From the NCBI RefSeq assembly GCF_002300555.2, contig NZ_NTHN02000002.1, positions 1 through 64,000 on the forward strand: a stretch of DNA of 64,000 nt, in the 5' to 3' direction. This DNA comes from Alloyangia mangrovi (GTDB lineage: Bacteria > Pseudomonadota > Alphaproteobacteria > Rhodobacterales > Rhodobacteraceae). The number at the start of each line of letters is the position of its first letter. Position 1 is the first letter of the stretch. Below are positions 1 through 9,626 of the stretch, piece after piece. Both the position numbers and the translations under genes were made by a program. The notes beneath the pieces were generated by a model, which saw only the letters and a program-made list of their open reading frames with translations, was not told the DNA's origin and searched no databases.

Positions 1-723
1 GTAGGCGGCGGCACGGTCCTCGGCGTTCACCATGCCCGCAGCGGCGGCCCATTTCGGGATCAGCAGGTACTGGCCCTCGCGCAGGGTGAAGTTGGCGTCG
101 AGCCCGTTCCACTCCGCCAGCGACTTCGGCGTGACGCCGTAGAGCCGCGCCACAGTATAGGCGGTTTCGCCGCGCTGCACCTTGTGGCGGATCGGCTCGA
201 CGCCGCCGGTCTGCGCGGCGGAACTGGTCGCGCGGGTCTGGGCGCTGGTTTGCGCCGGGGCGAGCGTGGTGGTGGTCACCTCCGAGGGGCGGGCGGTGGC
301 GGGGGCGTTGTTGATCGCATTGCCGGCAAGCGTCGCGATGTCCACGTTGCCGGTCGGTACGGCGACGCCGACGCGGCTCGGCAGGGCGATGATCTCGTCG
401 GGGCGCAGCGGGTCGTTCGGCTGCATGCCGTTGTAGCGGGCGACCTCTCCGGCTGGCAGGCCGACGCGGTTGGCCACGTCCGCCACGGTGTCGCCGGTGC
501 GGGCTACGGCCACCTGGTAGGTCGGGTAGGACAGCACGCCCCGCGCATCGGGCACCGGTCGGTCGGCGGTGCTGGCCGAAAGTGCGGCCTGCGATGTGTC
601 GAGCGAGCCGCCCATGCGGCCGCGCATGTCGTAGTCGATCGGGCCGGAGCAGGCCGCCAGCATGGCGGCCGCGGCCAGCGGCCCGGCGATCCGGGTGGCG
701 GATTTGCGGAATGCGTCGTCCAT
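1..723 (-). CDS. nlpD: NlpD-like LysM lipoprotein (C-terminus off the left edge)
   Basis: Read leftward from ATG at 723; only the first ~241 residues are inside the window. The N-terminus has a lipoprotein signal with a lipobox-like LAAC just before residue 24. Two LysM peptidoglycan-binding repeats follow, the first around residues 60-105 (YQVAVARTGDT...LPSRV) and the second around residues 173-218 (HKVQRGETAYTV...LLIPK). A low-complexity Ala/Thr/Pro linker joins them. In NlpD/EnvC-type proteins a C-terminal M23 (LytM) domain follows and activates cell-wall amidases; it would lie beyond base 1. The gene sits 63 bp downstream of pcm in the surE-pcm-nlpD order common in proteobacteria. The lipoprotein and LysM calls are secure; the LytM domain is inferred. 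Confidence 0.85.
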   Translation of the reverse strand, partial: MDDAFRKSATRIAGPLAAAAMLAACSGPIDYDMRGRMGGSLDTSQAALSASTADRPVPDARGVLSYPTYQVAVARTGDTVADVANRVGLPAGEVARYNGMQPNDPLRPDEIIALPSRVGVAVPTGNVDIATLAGNAINNAPATARPSEVTTTTLAPAQTSAQTRATSSAAQTGGVEPIRHKVQRGETAYTVARLYGVTPKSLAEWNGLDANFTLREGQYLLIPKWAAAAGMVNAEDRAAAY

Positions 724-786
724 CTGTCTCGATCCTCACCTGCGCCCCTTGTCCCGGGACGTCATGTCAATTGCCGCCCGGAAAGG

Positions 787-1431
787 TCAGCTCTCCTTGG
801 CCAGACCTTCCACAAGCGGCACGAAGCGCACGGGGCGCAGCTCGTCATAGTCGAAGCCCTGTTCCGTGCGGGTCACCCGGATGAGGTGCTGCACGGTGTC
901 GGACTGCCCCACGGGCAAGACCATGATACCGCCAATCCGCAGCTGGGCCAAGAGCGGGCCGGGCGGGTCCTCTGCCGCGGCGGTCACCAAGATGCGATCA
1001 AAGGGCGCCTGGTCGGGCAGGCCGAAGCTGCCGTCTGCGGTGAAGGCGGTAATATTCGAAAGATCGAGCGCGTCAAATACCTTGCGCGCCTCAACCACGA
1101 GGCGGCGGTGACGGTCCACCGTGTAGACCCGGCGCGCCAGCTGGCTGAGGATCGCCGCCTGGTACCCCGAGCCGGTGCCGACCTCGAGCACCTTGTCGCG
1201 GTTCGACACGTTCAGCGCCTGCGTCATCAGCCCGACCACAGAGGGCTGAGAGATGGTCTGCCCGCAGGGGATCGGCAGCGGCATGTCCTCATAGGCTCGG
1301 TCGGTGAAATAGCCCTTCACGAAGAGCCCGCGGTCGATCTTCTCCATCGCCTCGAGAACGAGGCTGTCGGTCACCCCGCGCGAGCGCAGGGCGAAGAGCA
1401 GCTGCATCTTCTGTTCAGCGTCGAAACTCAT
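787..1431 (-). CDS. pcm: Protein-L-isoaspartate O-methyltransferase
   Basis: 214 residues starting MSFDAEQK, the usual size for this family. It transfers methyl from S-adenosylmethionine to L-isoaspartyl residues of damaged proteins and starts their repair. The SAM-binding motif I is visible as [15 protein letters not shown], and the family region [19 protein letters not shown] lies just before it. The ATG overlaps the surE stop codon (ATGA), which fixes this start over a longer upstream in-frame extension and shows translational coupling with surE. Confidence 0.95.
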   Translation of the reverse strand: MSFDAEQKMQLLFALRSRGVTDSLVLEAMEKIDRGLFVKGYFTDRAYEDMPLPIPCGQTISQPSVVGLMTQALNVSNRDKVLEVGTGSGYQAAILSQLARRVYTVDRHRRLVVEARKVFDALDLSNITAFTADGSFGLPDQAPFDRILVTAAAEDPPGPLLAQLRIGGIMVLPVGQSDTVQHLIRVTRTEQGFDYDELRPVRFVPLVEGLAKES

Positions 1432-2213
1432 GCGAAGGCCCCTTCCAGCGCCGCAAGCGCGGCGTGGTCGGTCAGGTCGGCGCGCATCGGCGTGACCGAG
1501 ATGTAGCTCTCGAGGTTCACCGCGGCATCGGTCCCGGCAGGTGCGGGGCTGCGCTGGTCGCCGCCGCGGATCCACAGGAAGCGCCGGCCCGAGGGCGAGA
1601 GGTGTGGCTCAACCGAGTAGTTGGTCTCGGCCCGCCGGCCCTGCGGCACGACGCGGGTGCCCTTGACCTCCTCCGCCGGACAGGGCGGGAAATTCACGTT
1701 CCAGAACAGCCGGTAGTCGGCATCCCTCTCGGTGCCCGCGGCGAGGATGCGGCGGATCACCTCGGCGCCATGGGTCGCGGCGGTCTCGAAGGGGTTCGTC
1801 AGGTGACGGGTGCGCGGGCCGAGGTATTGCGACAGGGCGATCGACGGCAGCCCCTGCAGCGCGCCTTCCATGGCGCCGCCAAGGGTGCCGGAGTAGAGCG
1901 CGTTCTCGGCTGAGTTGTTGCCCCGGTTCACGCCGGAGAGCACGAGGTCGGGCGGGCAGTCCTTCATCACGTCGTGCAGACCGGCCAGCACGCAGTCCGC
2001 GGGGCTGCCTTCGGCGGCCCAGCGGCGCGGTCCCATCTCGGCGATCATCATCGGGTGGGTGTAGCTGATGCAATGGGCCACCCCCGATTGCTCGAAGGCG
2101 GGCGCCACGGTCCAGACCTCTCCCTCGGGTCCGGCGAGCTCTTCGGCGATGGCCTGCAGCACCGCCAGCCCCGGGGCGTTGATGCCGTCGTCATTGGTGA
2201 TGAGAATGCGCAT
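1428..2213 (-). CDS. surE: 5'/3'-nucleotidase SurE
   Basis: 261 residues beginning [16 protein letters not shown], the signature metal-binding NDDG start of SurE survival proteins. These dephosphorylate nucleoside 5'- and 3'-monophosphates with a divalent metal. The second metal-site region is visible as [19 protein letters not shown], and the HCISYTHP segment is also typical. Length matches the family. It is the first gene of the overlapping surE-pcm pair, followed by the NlpD-like gene, an arrangement linked to stationary-phase survival in proteobacteria. Confidence 0.95.
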   Translation of the reverse strand: MRILITNDDGINAPGLAVLQAIAEELAGPEGEVWTVAPAFEQSGVAHCISYTHPMMIAEMGPRRWAAEGSPADCVLAGLHDVMKDCPPDLVLSGVNRGNNSAENALYSGTLGGAMEGALQGLPSIALSQYLGPRTRHLTNPFETAATHGAEVIRRILAAGTERDADYRLFWNVNFPPCPAEEVKGTRVVPQGRRAETNYSVEPHLSPSGRRFLWIRGGDQRSPAPAGTDAAVNLESYISVTPMRADLTDHAALAALEGAFA

Positions 2214-2444
2214 GATGGGATCCCTATTATGGACCTTCCATAGGCAATGGCCCGGTTTGGAGCAAGGCGCTGCAGGGCTACGGGGTGCCTCCGGTGCGTT
2301 CCAGGGCCAAGGTGTGACTCAGAAGTTGCGGCGAGCGCAGCAGCTTCCGCGACGTCGGCTTGTGATCACGATCTTTTGGAGAGGCTTCGCAGGGGCGCTG
2401 AACATGCTATCGTCCGCCGAAGTCGCATTTCCGAGGCCAACCCC

Positions 2445-3141
2445 ATGCCGACGCAGGAACTTGTCATACTCGTGCCCCTGGCGATCAAGTCGGTAATCGG
2501 CGCGCTGCGCGGTTGCATGGAAGAGGCCGCGGGCGTGTCACTGCGGCCGGTGCATGATCTCAACCCGGCGATCGCCGAGCGCGTCTTCTCGGGCCGGCGT
2601 GGTGACATCGGTTTGAGCAACCCGCAATACGTCCGGCAGCTCACCGACGCGGGCTACGTGGACCCTGCCGCGCACCGGGCCTTTGGCCGAGTACGGCTCG
2701 CCGTGGCCCGCAAGCACGGAACCGGCGGGCCGGTGTTGACCGGGGCCGAGGAAATCGTCGCCCTGCTGACATCGGCGCAGAGCATCGGCTACACCGGGGC
2801 TGGCACCAGCGGACGCACTTTTCTGGGCGTCTTGGGGCGGCTCGGAATCGTTGCGGATGTGGGGCCGCGCTGCCGGCCGATGGGGGGGCGGTGCTCCGGT
2901 GGCGGCGGTCGCGGCGGGAGAGATCGAACTCGCCGTCGCCCCGCTGACGACCATTCTCAGCAGCCCCGGCGTCGAGCCGGGGGCGATCTTCCCCGATGCG
3001 CTCGAAACGCATATCGACATGTCGGTCTTCGTCACGCGAACCGCCGCCGCTGAGGCGATGGCGGTTCTCGAATTCCTCACCTCGCCGGCGCTCGACGCGC
3101 AGCTCGCGGCGGCCGGGGTTTCCCGCTTCGAGCTGGGCTGA
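2445..3141 (+). CDS. ModA-like periplasmic substrate-binding protein (frameshifted as read)
   Basis: Reading opens at ATG 2445 (MPTQELVILVPLAIKS) and runs through VSLRPVHDLNPAIAERVFSG and IGYTGAGTSGRTFLG. It breaks at a run of seven G (2882-2888). Removing one G joins it to the downstream frame (GGGAPVAAVAAGEIELAVAP...FLTSPALDAQLAA, stop 3141), giving 231 residues. The layout resembles molybdate-type (ModA) extracellular solute-binding proteins. No clear signal peptide is visible, which is unusual for an ABC binding protein, and no permease or ATPase is adjacent. It may act in the cytoplasm or be an orphan. The break is probably a homopolymer sequencing error. Confidence 0.6.
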
Positions 3142-3162
3142 GGTCTGTCCGAAGCGCAGGGG

Positions 3163-3810
3163 TCAGGTGAGGCCCAGCTCGCCCAGAAGACGCGCGGCCT
3201 CGGCATAGGGCGAGGCGAGCACGGTCTTGTCCTCTCCAGGGTGGAAGACGACGCGGGTGGTGGTGTGCATCGGCTTGGGGCTTACGATCTCGACCTTGGG
3301 CCCGGTCTTGACGGTCTCGGCCTGCCAGCTCCGCGCGAGCGCGATCTGCGCGCCCTTGGTGGTGCCGTAGTGGCCGTAGAACCGTTGGCCAGCGTGGTCG
3401 TCCTCGAAGAAGACCGCACGGCCCTCTGCGCCGAGCAGCGGTGTGATGTAGGGGATCAGCACGCCGGTCGCGGTCAGGTTGGTCGCGATCGACTTCGCCC
3501 AGTCCTTCTGGTCCAGGTGATTGGCCGGGGCCAGCGGCGCGGCATGCACAGCAGTGTGCAGCCAGAGCGCAATGCCGCCCCAGCGGTCCCAGACCGAGCG
3601 GCAGAGTTGCGCCATGGCCTCGGGCTTGGTGATGTCCATGGGGGCAAGCGTCGCTGCCCCGCCCTTGGCCTTGATGCGGTCGTCGAGATCCTCGAGCCCA
3701 CCGACGGTGCGGCCGACGGCGACGATGTGGTACTCCGGCGCGAGCGCGTCGGCGAGGGCAAAGCCCAGCCCGCGCGAGGCTCCGGTGACAAGGGCGATCT
3801 TTTCACTCAT
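3163..3810 (-). CDS. SDR-family NAD(P)-dependent oxidoreductase
   Basis: 215 residues from ATG 3810. The Rossmann glycine motif TGASRGLG is at residues 9-16, preceded by IALV. The catalytic region is degenerate: YGHYGTTKGAQIALARSW holds a YxxxK (YGTTK) and RAVFFEDD takes the place of the usual Ser strand. Short-chain dehydrogenases of this form are often annotated as oxidoreductases of unknown substrate in Rhodobacteraceae, close to purF and surE. In-frame reading continues upstream but without SDR similarity, so the ATG before SEKIALVTG is chosen. Confidence 0.85.
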   Translation of the reverse strand: MSEKIALVTGASRGLGFALADALAPEYHIVAVGRTVGGLEDLDDRIKAKGGAATLAPMDITKPEAMAQLCRSVWDRWGGIALWLHTAVHAAPLAPANHLDQKDWAKSIATNLTATGVLIPYITPLLGAEGRAVFFEDDHAGQRFYGHYGTTKGAQIALARSWQAETVKTGPKVEIVSPKPMHTTTRVVFHPGEDKTVLASPYAEAARLLGELGLT

Positions 3811-3898
3811 GGCACGCCCTCTCGCCCGGACACGGGCGAATGTCAATTCGCCCGCGATGCCGCAGGCCGCGCAGTCCGGCAGCCGTGTCGTGCGGGTG

Positions 3899-4147
3899 TC
3901 AGGGCAGCTCGATCCACTCGGCGGCGCCGCCCTTGGAGAGCGCGATACGGTCCTCGTCGATGGCGACGATCTTCTGCCGGCCGAGTTGCGTGCCGACACC
4001 GACGGTCATCACCCGGCCATCCGGCAGGCGCACCAGCGCGCGTGGATCGCGGTCCGAGCGTCGCACGCCCAGCAGGGCGATGCCGCTCGGCAAGGGCGCC
4101 TGCGTGGTGGCGCTGGCGGCAACTTTAGGGGGTGTGGAATTTGCCAT
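3899..4147 (-). CDS. Small hypothetical protein, possible PilP/GspC-like domain
   Basis: 83 residues from ATG 4147. The first ~25 residues are Ala/Thr/Pro-rich. The rest is a compact beta-rich block (IALLGVRRS, ALVRLPDGRVMTVGVGTQL, KIVAIDEDRIALSKGG). That pattern resembles the small beta domains of secretion/pilus proteins such as PilP or the GspC HR domain, where a bound protein region is described by ...VRL.dGr...v.vGd.l...V..I...... . No signal peptide or membrane segment is present and no pilus gene is nearby, so the resemblance is only suggestive. It lies 89 bp upstream (in its own direction) of the SDR gene. Confidence 0.6.
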   Translation of the reverse strand: MANSTPPKVAASATTQAPLPSGIALLGVRRSDRDPRALVRLPDGRVMTVGVGTQLGRQKIVAIDEDRIALSKGGAAEWIELP

Positions 4148-4276
4148 GGCCTGCTCTCCTTGGTCTGGTTGCGGCGGATTGCAGCCAAATAAAGAAGGGC
4201 CGTGGGCATAAAAAGGGGGACGCGTCGTCACGTCCCCGTGCGCGCCGCAACGGAAGGGGTCCTGCGGCGGAAAGCG

Positions 4277-4300
4277 GCGCGCGCCTCGGCGAGGAGGCGC
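4277..4300 (-). terminator. Possible terminator after purF
   Basis: A GC-rich inverted repeat (GCGCGCCTC / GAGGCGCGC with a short loop) lies 13 bp past the purF stop. The T-tract on the leftward transcript is weak, so this could be a processing or pause hairpin instead. Confidence 0.35.
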
Positions 4301-4312
4301 GCAGAGGCTGCG

Positions 4313-5789
4313 TTACTCTGCCGCAGTCTTGAGCTTGAAGCCCTTCTCGATCATGTCGGCCGGCTCGACCGGGTACTCGCCCGAGAAGCAGGCGTCGCAA
4401 TACTGCGGGCAGGCGTTGTTGCGGCCCTCGTCGCTCGCGCCGACGGCGCGGTAGAGACCGTCGAGCGAGATGAACTTGAGGCTGTCAACGCCGAGATGCT
4501 CGCGCATCTCCTCCTCGGACATGGTCGCGGCCAGCAGCTTTTCGCGCTGGGGCGTGTCCACGCCGTAGAAGCACGGCCAGGCGGTGGGCGGCGAGGCGAT
4601 ACGGAAGTGCACCTCGGCGGCGCCAGCATCAAGGATCATCTCCTTGATCTTGCGCGAGGTGGTGCCGCGCACCACCGAGTCGTCGACCAGGATCACCCGC
4701 TTGCCGCGAATGAGCGCGCGGTTGACGTTGAGCTTGAGGCGCACACCCATGTTGCGGATCTGCTCGGTCGGCTCGATGAAGGTCCGGCCCATGTACTGGT
4801 TGCGGATGATCCCCATGCCGTAGGGAATGCCGCTCTCGTGCGCAAAGCCGATGGCGGCCGGGGTGCCGCTGTCGGGCACCGGGCAGACGAGATCGGCCTC
4901 GACCGGCGCCTCGCGGGCCAGTTCGACGCCGATCTGACGGCGCGTCTCGTAGACCGAGCGACCGCCGATGATCGAATCGGGGCGCGAGAAGTAGACGTGC
5001 TCGAAGATGCAGAACTTCGACGGCTGGGCGCGGAAGGGGCGGCGGCTCTCGACCTTGCCACCCGAGATGACGACCATCTCGCCGGGCTCGATCTCGCGCA
5101 CGAATTCCGCGCCGATGATGTCGAGCGCGCAGGTTTCGGAGCTGAGCACGTACCCGCCGTCGGCCAGCTTGCCGAGCACCAGCGGGCGCACGCCGAGCGG
5201 GTCACGCACGCCGATCAGCTTGGTGCGGGTCATGGCGACCACCGAGAAGGCGCCCTCGACCCGGCGCAGCGCGTCTTCCATGCGGGCCGGGATGTCGCGC
5301 TGCAGAGAGCGGGCCATCAGGTGGATGATGCATTCGCTGTCCGACGAGCTCTGGAAGATCGAGCCACGCTCGATCAGCTCGCGGCGCAGCGCGTCGGCAT
5401 TGGTGATGTTGCCGTTGTGGGCGATCGCGGCGCCGCCCATCGAGAATTCGCCGAAGAAGGGCTGCACGTCGCGGATCGCGGCGCCTTTGGAGCCGGCGGT
5501 CGAGTAGCGGACGTGGCCGATGGCGAGTGCACCGGGCAGGGTTTCCATCAGCGAGGCGCGGGTGAAGTTGTCGCGCACGTAGCCGAAGCGGCGGGCCGAA
5601 TTGAACCCGTCTTCGGGCGAGTAGGAGACGATCCCGCCGGCTTCCTGACCCCGGTGCTGCAGGGCGTGCAGGCCGAGGGCGACGAAATTCGCCGCGTCCG
5701 TGACGCCGATGACCCCGAACACGCCGCACTCTTCATGCAGCTTGTCGGCATCGACGGCGTCGAAATCAAAGGGATGGGCGGGGGGGCAT
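4313..5789 (-). CDS. purF: Amidophosphoribosyltransferase PurF (start region frameshifted as read)
   Basis: Catalyses the first committed step of purine synthesis, making 5-phosphoribosylamine from PRPP and glutamine. The N-terminal glutaminase domain shows the cysteine nucleophile region HEECGVFGVIGV, and the PRPP site VILVDDSVVRGTTS is in the C-terminal half. The frame as read has no ATG close to that cysteine. An out-of-frame ATG at 5789 begins MPP and hits a run of seven C (G on the top strand, 5780-5786). Dropping one C gives MPPAHPFDFDAVDADKLHEE and a 491-residue protein of normal length. The start is therefore placed at 5789 with a probable +1 homopolymer error. Downstream of radA-cvpA. 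Confidence 0.93.
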
Positions 5790-5975
5790 CTGGCGATCGG
5801 ACAAGGGCGGCTCCGAATCCATGGGGCTGGGGACAGCCCCCTCATACTGGCATGAGGGGCGCGTGTCACGGAAGCTTCGCATATGGACGCCGCGGCGCGG
5901 CGTGGCAAGACATGCGCTAACACGTCTGCGGGATTTCGTGATCATTGTGCCAGCCCCTGCGGCAGGCGGGCAACG

Positions 5976-6000
5976 AAAAAGCCGCGCCCGGAAGCGCGGC
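5976..6000 (-). terminator. Rho-independent terminator after cvpA
   Basis: On the leftward transcript: GCCGCGC, a six-base loop, GCGCGGC, then TTTTTC. It sits 27 bp past the cvpA stop and separates radA-cvpA from the purF promoter region. Confidence 0.8.
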
Positions 6001-6027
6001 CTCGGGTTCTGCCAGCGGGCTTGCGGC

Positions 6028-6600
6028 TCAGGCGTCGCCGCCAGCCGGCGCTTCGCAGATGCCCACCAGCTGCTCGTATTGCGCGGTGATCCAGCCGAGC
6101 GCGGCCTCGGGGTTCTGGTCCTCGATCTTGCCGGTGAACTGGGCAAAGACCGCAGCCGAGCGCGAATCGTCAACCATGGGGATGTCCTGCGCGGTGATCA
6201 CCGTCTCGTAGACGAAGAAGGCGATGGCCACGAGCAGCACGCCGCGCGCCACGCCGAAAAGGAAGCCGAGCCCCTGATCGAGCCCGCCGAGCGCCGAGCG
6301 CTGCACGAGGCTGGAGAACACCGGAGTGAAGAGCGACACGACGACCAGCGCCAGCGCGAAGACCGCGGCGAAGGCGGCGATGATCGACAGTTCGCAGCTG
6401 TCGGCGAGGAAGTCGCCGAGCACCGGGATTTCCTTGACCAGCGGCTGCACCTGCGGTGCGAAGACGAAGGCGAGGATCGCCGCGACGATCCAGCCCAGGA
6501 TGGCCAGCGACTCGCGCACCAGCCCGCGCGAATAGGCGAGCAGTGCCGACAGCACGATGACGAGCGCGACGACCCCGTCGATGATAGTGAATCCGTCCAT
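6028..6600 (-). CDS. cvpA: CvpA family inner-membrane protein
   Basis: 190 residues with four predicted transmembrane helices (about residues 5-22, 28-45, 68-90, 110-130). The family N-terminal pattern is present: DGFTIIDGVVALVIVLSALLAYSRGLVRESL. CvpA was first described as needed for colicin V production in E. coli, where it precedes purF; the same neighbourhood is kept here. It starts 44 bp after radA, so the two are probably one transcript, closed by a clear terminator. The molecular role remains poorly defined; envelope or membrane homeostasis is likely. Confidence 0.92.
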   Translation of the reverse strand: MDGFTIIDGVVALVIVLSALLAYSRGLVRESLAILGWIVAAILAFVFAPQVQPLVKEIPVLGDFLADSCELSIIAAFAAVFALALVVVSLFTPVFSSLVQRSALGGLDQGLGFLFGVARGVLLVAIAFFVYETVITAQDIPMVDDSRSAAVFAQFTGKIEDQNPEAALGWITAQYEQLVGICEAPAGGDA

Positions 6601-6644
6601 GCGCTTCGCGCCCCTCGTCTGATCCGGTTGATCGATGCCGGGCC

Positions 6645-8012
6645 TTAGCCGGCGCCGAACATCTCTCCCACCAGAGTGACCAGGTCGGGCATCTGGCTGA
6701 GCGACATGCCGCTCTTGCCGGTGGCCTTTCCGCCCTTTGGCAGGATCGCGTTGGAAAAACCAAGTTTTTGCGCCTCTTTCAACCTGTTTTCGGTCTGGCC
6801 GACCGGTCTCAGGGCGCCAGAGAGGCTGATTTCGCCGAAAACAACTGTTTCCGGGGGTACGGCAATGTCCTCGCGGGCGGAAAGCAGCGCAGCCGCCACC
6901 GCCAGATCCGCCGCTGGCTCGTTGATCTTCATGCCGCCGGCGACGTTGAGGTAGACGTCGAGTCCCGCGAAGGGGATGCCGCAGCGCGCCTCGAGCACTG
7001 CCAGGATCATCGCCAGACGCCCGCCGTCCCAGCCGACAACCGAACGCCGCGGCTGCGATTGCGGGGTCGGGGCGACCAGCGCCTGGAACTCGACCAGCAC
7101 CGGCCGGGTGCCCTCGATGCCGGAGAAGACCACCGAGCCGGGCGCGGGAGTGCCGCGTTCGCTGAGGAACAGCGCCGAGGGATTCAGCACCTCGGCGAGC
7201 CCCGCGCCGGTCATCTCGAAGACGCCGATCTCGTCAGCGGGGCCGAAGCGGTTCTTCACCGAGCGCAGGATGCGGAACTGGTGGCCGCGCTCGCCCTCGA
7301 AGTAGAGCACCGTGTCGACCATGTGCTCGACCACCCGCGGCCCGGCGATCTGCCCGTCCTTGGTGACATGGCCGACCATGATCACCGAGGTGCCCTGGCG
7401 CTTGGCGAAGGTGGTCAGCTCATGCGCCGCGGCGCGGACCTGCGCCACCGAACCCGGGGCGCTGGCCACGTTGTCCACCCACATGGTCTGGATCGAGTCG
7501 ACGATCACCAGCCCCGGCTTCTCGGCCTCGAGCGTGGTGAGAATGTCGCGCAGGTTGGTCTCGGCGGCGAGCTGCACCGACGCCTCGCCAAGTCCCAGAC
7601 GCTGGGCGCGCATGCGCACCTGCGCCCGTGCCTCCTCGCCCGAGGCGTAGATCACCTTCTGCCCGGCGCGGGCAAAGGCCGCGGCGGCCTGCAGCAGCAG
7701 GGTCGATTTGCCGATGCCGGGATCGCCGCCGACGAGGATCGCCGAGCCGGGCACCAGACCGCCGCCGAGCACACGGTCGAGTTCCTCGATCCGCGAGGCG
7801 GTGCGGGGCGGCGCGGCCTCGGTGGTGGCAAGATCCGACAGCGCCACCTTGCGTCCACGCGTCGCGCCCAGCGTCTTGCCGCCGGGCCCCTGCGAGAGCG
7901 GCACCTCCTCGGTGATGGAGTTCCATTCCCCGCAGGCATCGCAGCGCCCCGACCATTTCGAGGTGGCGTTGCCGCAGGACTGACAGACGAAATTTGCGGT
8001 AGCTTTGGCCAT
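6645..8012 (-). CDS. radA: DNA repair protein RadA
   Basis: 455 residues, the normal RadA/Sms length. Domains in order: a four-cysteine zinc finger at the N-terminus (FVCQSCG...GRCDACGEW), a RecA-like ATPase with Walker A GGDPGIGKST, the RadA-specific KNRFG motif (SVKNRFGPADEIG), and a C-terminal Lon-protease-like domain without a catalytic serine/lysine dyad (GLDVYLNVAGGMKI...PADLAVAAAL). RadA processes branched recombination intermediates and helps RecA-driven branch migration. It leads into cvpA. Confidence 0.97.
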   Translation of the reverse strand: MAKATANFVCQSCGNATSKWSGRCDACGEWNSITEEVPLSQGPGGKTLGATRGRKVALSDLATTEAAPPRTASRIEELDRVLGGGLVPGSAILVGGDPGIGKSTLLLQAAAAFARAGQKVIYASGEEARAQVRMRAQRLGLGEASVQLAAETNLRDILTTLEAEKPGLVIVDSIQTMWVDNVASAPGSVAQVRAAAHELTTFAKRQGTSVIMVGHVTKDGQIAGPRVVEHMVDTVLYFEGERGHQFRILRSVKNRFGPADEIGVFEMTGAGLAEVLNPSALFLSERGTPAPGSVVFSGIEGTRPVLVEFQALVAPTPQSQPRRSVVGWDGGRLAMILAVLEARCGIPFAGLDVYLNVAGGMKINEPAADLAVAAALLSAREDIAVPPETVVFGEISLSGALRPVGQTENRLKEAQKLGFSNAILPKGGKATGKSGMSLSQMPDLVTLVGEMFGAG

Positions 8013-8143
8013 GCGCGGGTTCTGCCCGCTCCGGGCGCGCTGCGCAAGTTGGGCGCTTCATCCGGGCGCAAATATCCCGGGAGGGACTGCGGTGAAGTCG
8101 CAGAGGGGGCCGTGCCCCCTCCGGTGGTTTCAGCCCGCGGCGC

Positions 8144-8941
8144 TCACTCGGCGGCGCGTGGTAGGGGCACGACGCGCTCCGGACGCGGCTCTTCCGCGAA
8201 CTCGGGGGCGGGTGCGTCCATGGTCACCGTGGCCTCGGGCAGGATCTCGGGCAGGATATCCTCGAGTTCGTCCACCAGTCGGGCAAGCTGCGCCTGCGCG
8301 ATGGCCTCGTCCAGCTCCAGCCGTTCGTGCCAGCGCCGGATCTCGACGGCGGCGGCCTTGGCCTTGTCGATGCGAATGTTGAAATCCTCGACCTCTTGCT
8401 GCCGGGCGATCAGGAAATCCTGCGCCCGCTGCACGTTGCGGTCGGAATAGGTGCGTGCGAGATCGCGCGACACGTGGCTCATTTGCGCGGCCACTTCGAG
8501 CACCGAGGGTTCGAGCTCGGCAAGGTCGGGATGGTCGCGCAGGTAGGCGATCCGCTCGCGGACCGAATCGAACTCGGATTGCAGTTTGAAAACCCCCTCG
8601 CGGTCGGCGCGGTGCGACATCGTATAGGCGCGGGCAATATCGCGCATGCCGATCTGGAACGAGCGATGCGATCGTTCCAACGCCATGACATGCGCGGCAT
8701 TGGGCAGGAAGGACACCAGTACAAGAGCAAGTCCGGCAAAGATGCATTGCACCCAAAGACCGGCATTCTCAATCGGTTGCCCACCAAGGCTGAGGTCGAG
8801 CTCGAGCCAGGGCGCAAGCCCCGCAGCCGCGGCGGCGGTCCAGATCACCAGCGCCACCCCAACGGTGGCTACGACAATGAATGCCAGTCGCTGGAGGATA
8901 TAGTGCAGGGCGAGACCTGCGTCACGAAGTTGGGACACCAT
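8144..8941 (-). CDS. Membrane-anchored coiled-coil protein of unknown function
   Basis: 265 residues from ATG 8941, preceded by GGGAG; a TTG eight codons upstream is less likely. Two hydrophobic segments lie near the N-terminus (about residues 20-43 and 60-82). A long charged alpha-helical, coiled-coil region (about 90-220) follows, then an acidic Pro/Glu-rich tail. The architecture of two membrane helices plus a cytoplasmic coil fits a scaffold or membrane-organising role, but no enzymatic motif is visible. It lies upstream of radA on the same strand. Confidence 0.7.
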   Translation of the reverse strand: MVSQLRDAGLALHYILQRLAFIVVATVGVALVIWTAAAAAGLAPWLELDLSLGGQPIENAGLWVQCIFAGLALVLVSFLPNAAHVMALERSHRSFQIGMRDIARAYTMSHRADREGVFKLQSEFDSVRERIAYLRDHPDLAELEPSVLEVAAQMSHVSRDLARTYSDRNVQRAQDFLIARQQEVEDFNIRIDKAKAAAVEIRRWHERLELDEAIAQAQLARLVDELEDILPEILPEATVTMDAPAPEFAEEPRPERVVPLPRAAE

Positions 8942-9101
8942 GGGGGACTCCCAAGAAAAAGCCAAAGAAAGAACGGTAACGAAATAGAATAGGGCGAGTG
9001 TACCGAAAGGAGAGGGAAATGTTAACTTTAATGACCGGCGCTAAGTCCGCGTGAACAATCACAGTGGCAGAATTGCAATTGTTGCGGGAAACCCGACTCG
9101 T

Positions 9102-9536
9102 TCAGTCGCCTCTATTCCGGCTCTCCAGCAGGCCTATGGCCAGCGAGGCCAGCACACAGAAGGTAAAGAGATAAAGCCCCCAGCCGGTCTCGATCCGGCC
9201 GATGCCCATGCCCTTGACCAGCGTGACATAGACCGCGACGAGAAAAATATCGGCCATGGCCAGTTTGCCGAGAGCGTTGACCAGCGGCAGCGCGCGGCGC
9301 GGCACCCGCCCGAACTGGAACAGCGCCAGCCCCCCGAGCTTCACCATGGGGGCCACCAGCGCGAAGAGCGCCACCAGCAGCGCCAGGAAGACGTCGCTGT
9401 GCCAGAGCGTGACGATGCCCGAGATGACGCTGATTTCCGACAGGCCGAAGAGCGGCAGGAGCCCGGCCCGCATCAGCGGTGCAGCCCAGGCGATGGGGTA
9501 GAGCATGAACAAGGCGAGGTTGGCGTATTTGAGCAT
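9102..9536 (-). CDS. Paraquat-inducible protein A (PqiA) domain membrane protein
   Basis: 144 residues from ATG 9536 with four transmembrane helices. The pattern LFMLYPIAWAAPLM, GLSEISVISGIVTLWHSDVF, LFALVAPMVKLGGL and ALPLVNALGKLAMADIFLVA matches a single PqiA domain (full PqiA has two). PqiA proteins work with MCE-domain PqiB in envelope lipid traffic. Here the gene sits next to an Mla-type ABC transporter, which supports a membrane-lipid role. Confidence 0.8.
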   Translation of the reverse strand: MLKYANLALFMLYPIAWAAPLMRAGLLPLFGLSEISVISGIVTLWHSDVFLALLVALFALVAPMVKLGGLALFQFGRVPRRALPLVNALGKLAMADIFLVAVYVTLVKGMGIGRIETGWGLYLFTFCVLASLAIGLLESRNRGD

Positions 9537-9626
9537 GCAATGTCTCGGGCCGGGCAAGGGGCGCTGCCCCTCTTCGCCTAGCGGCGAATTCACCCCGGCG
9601 TATTTGGAAAGAGAAGAAGGGGTGGA

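Noticed and set aside
2445-3141. Programmed ribosomal frameshifting as the cause of the homopolymer breaks
   Set aside because: There are no consistent slippery heptamers plus pseudoknots, and eight unrelated genes (core and phage) would all need it.
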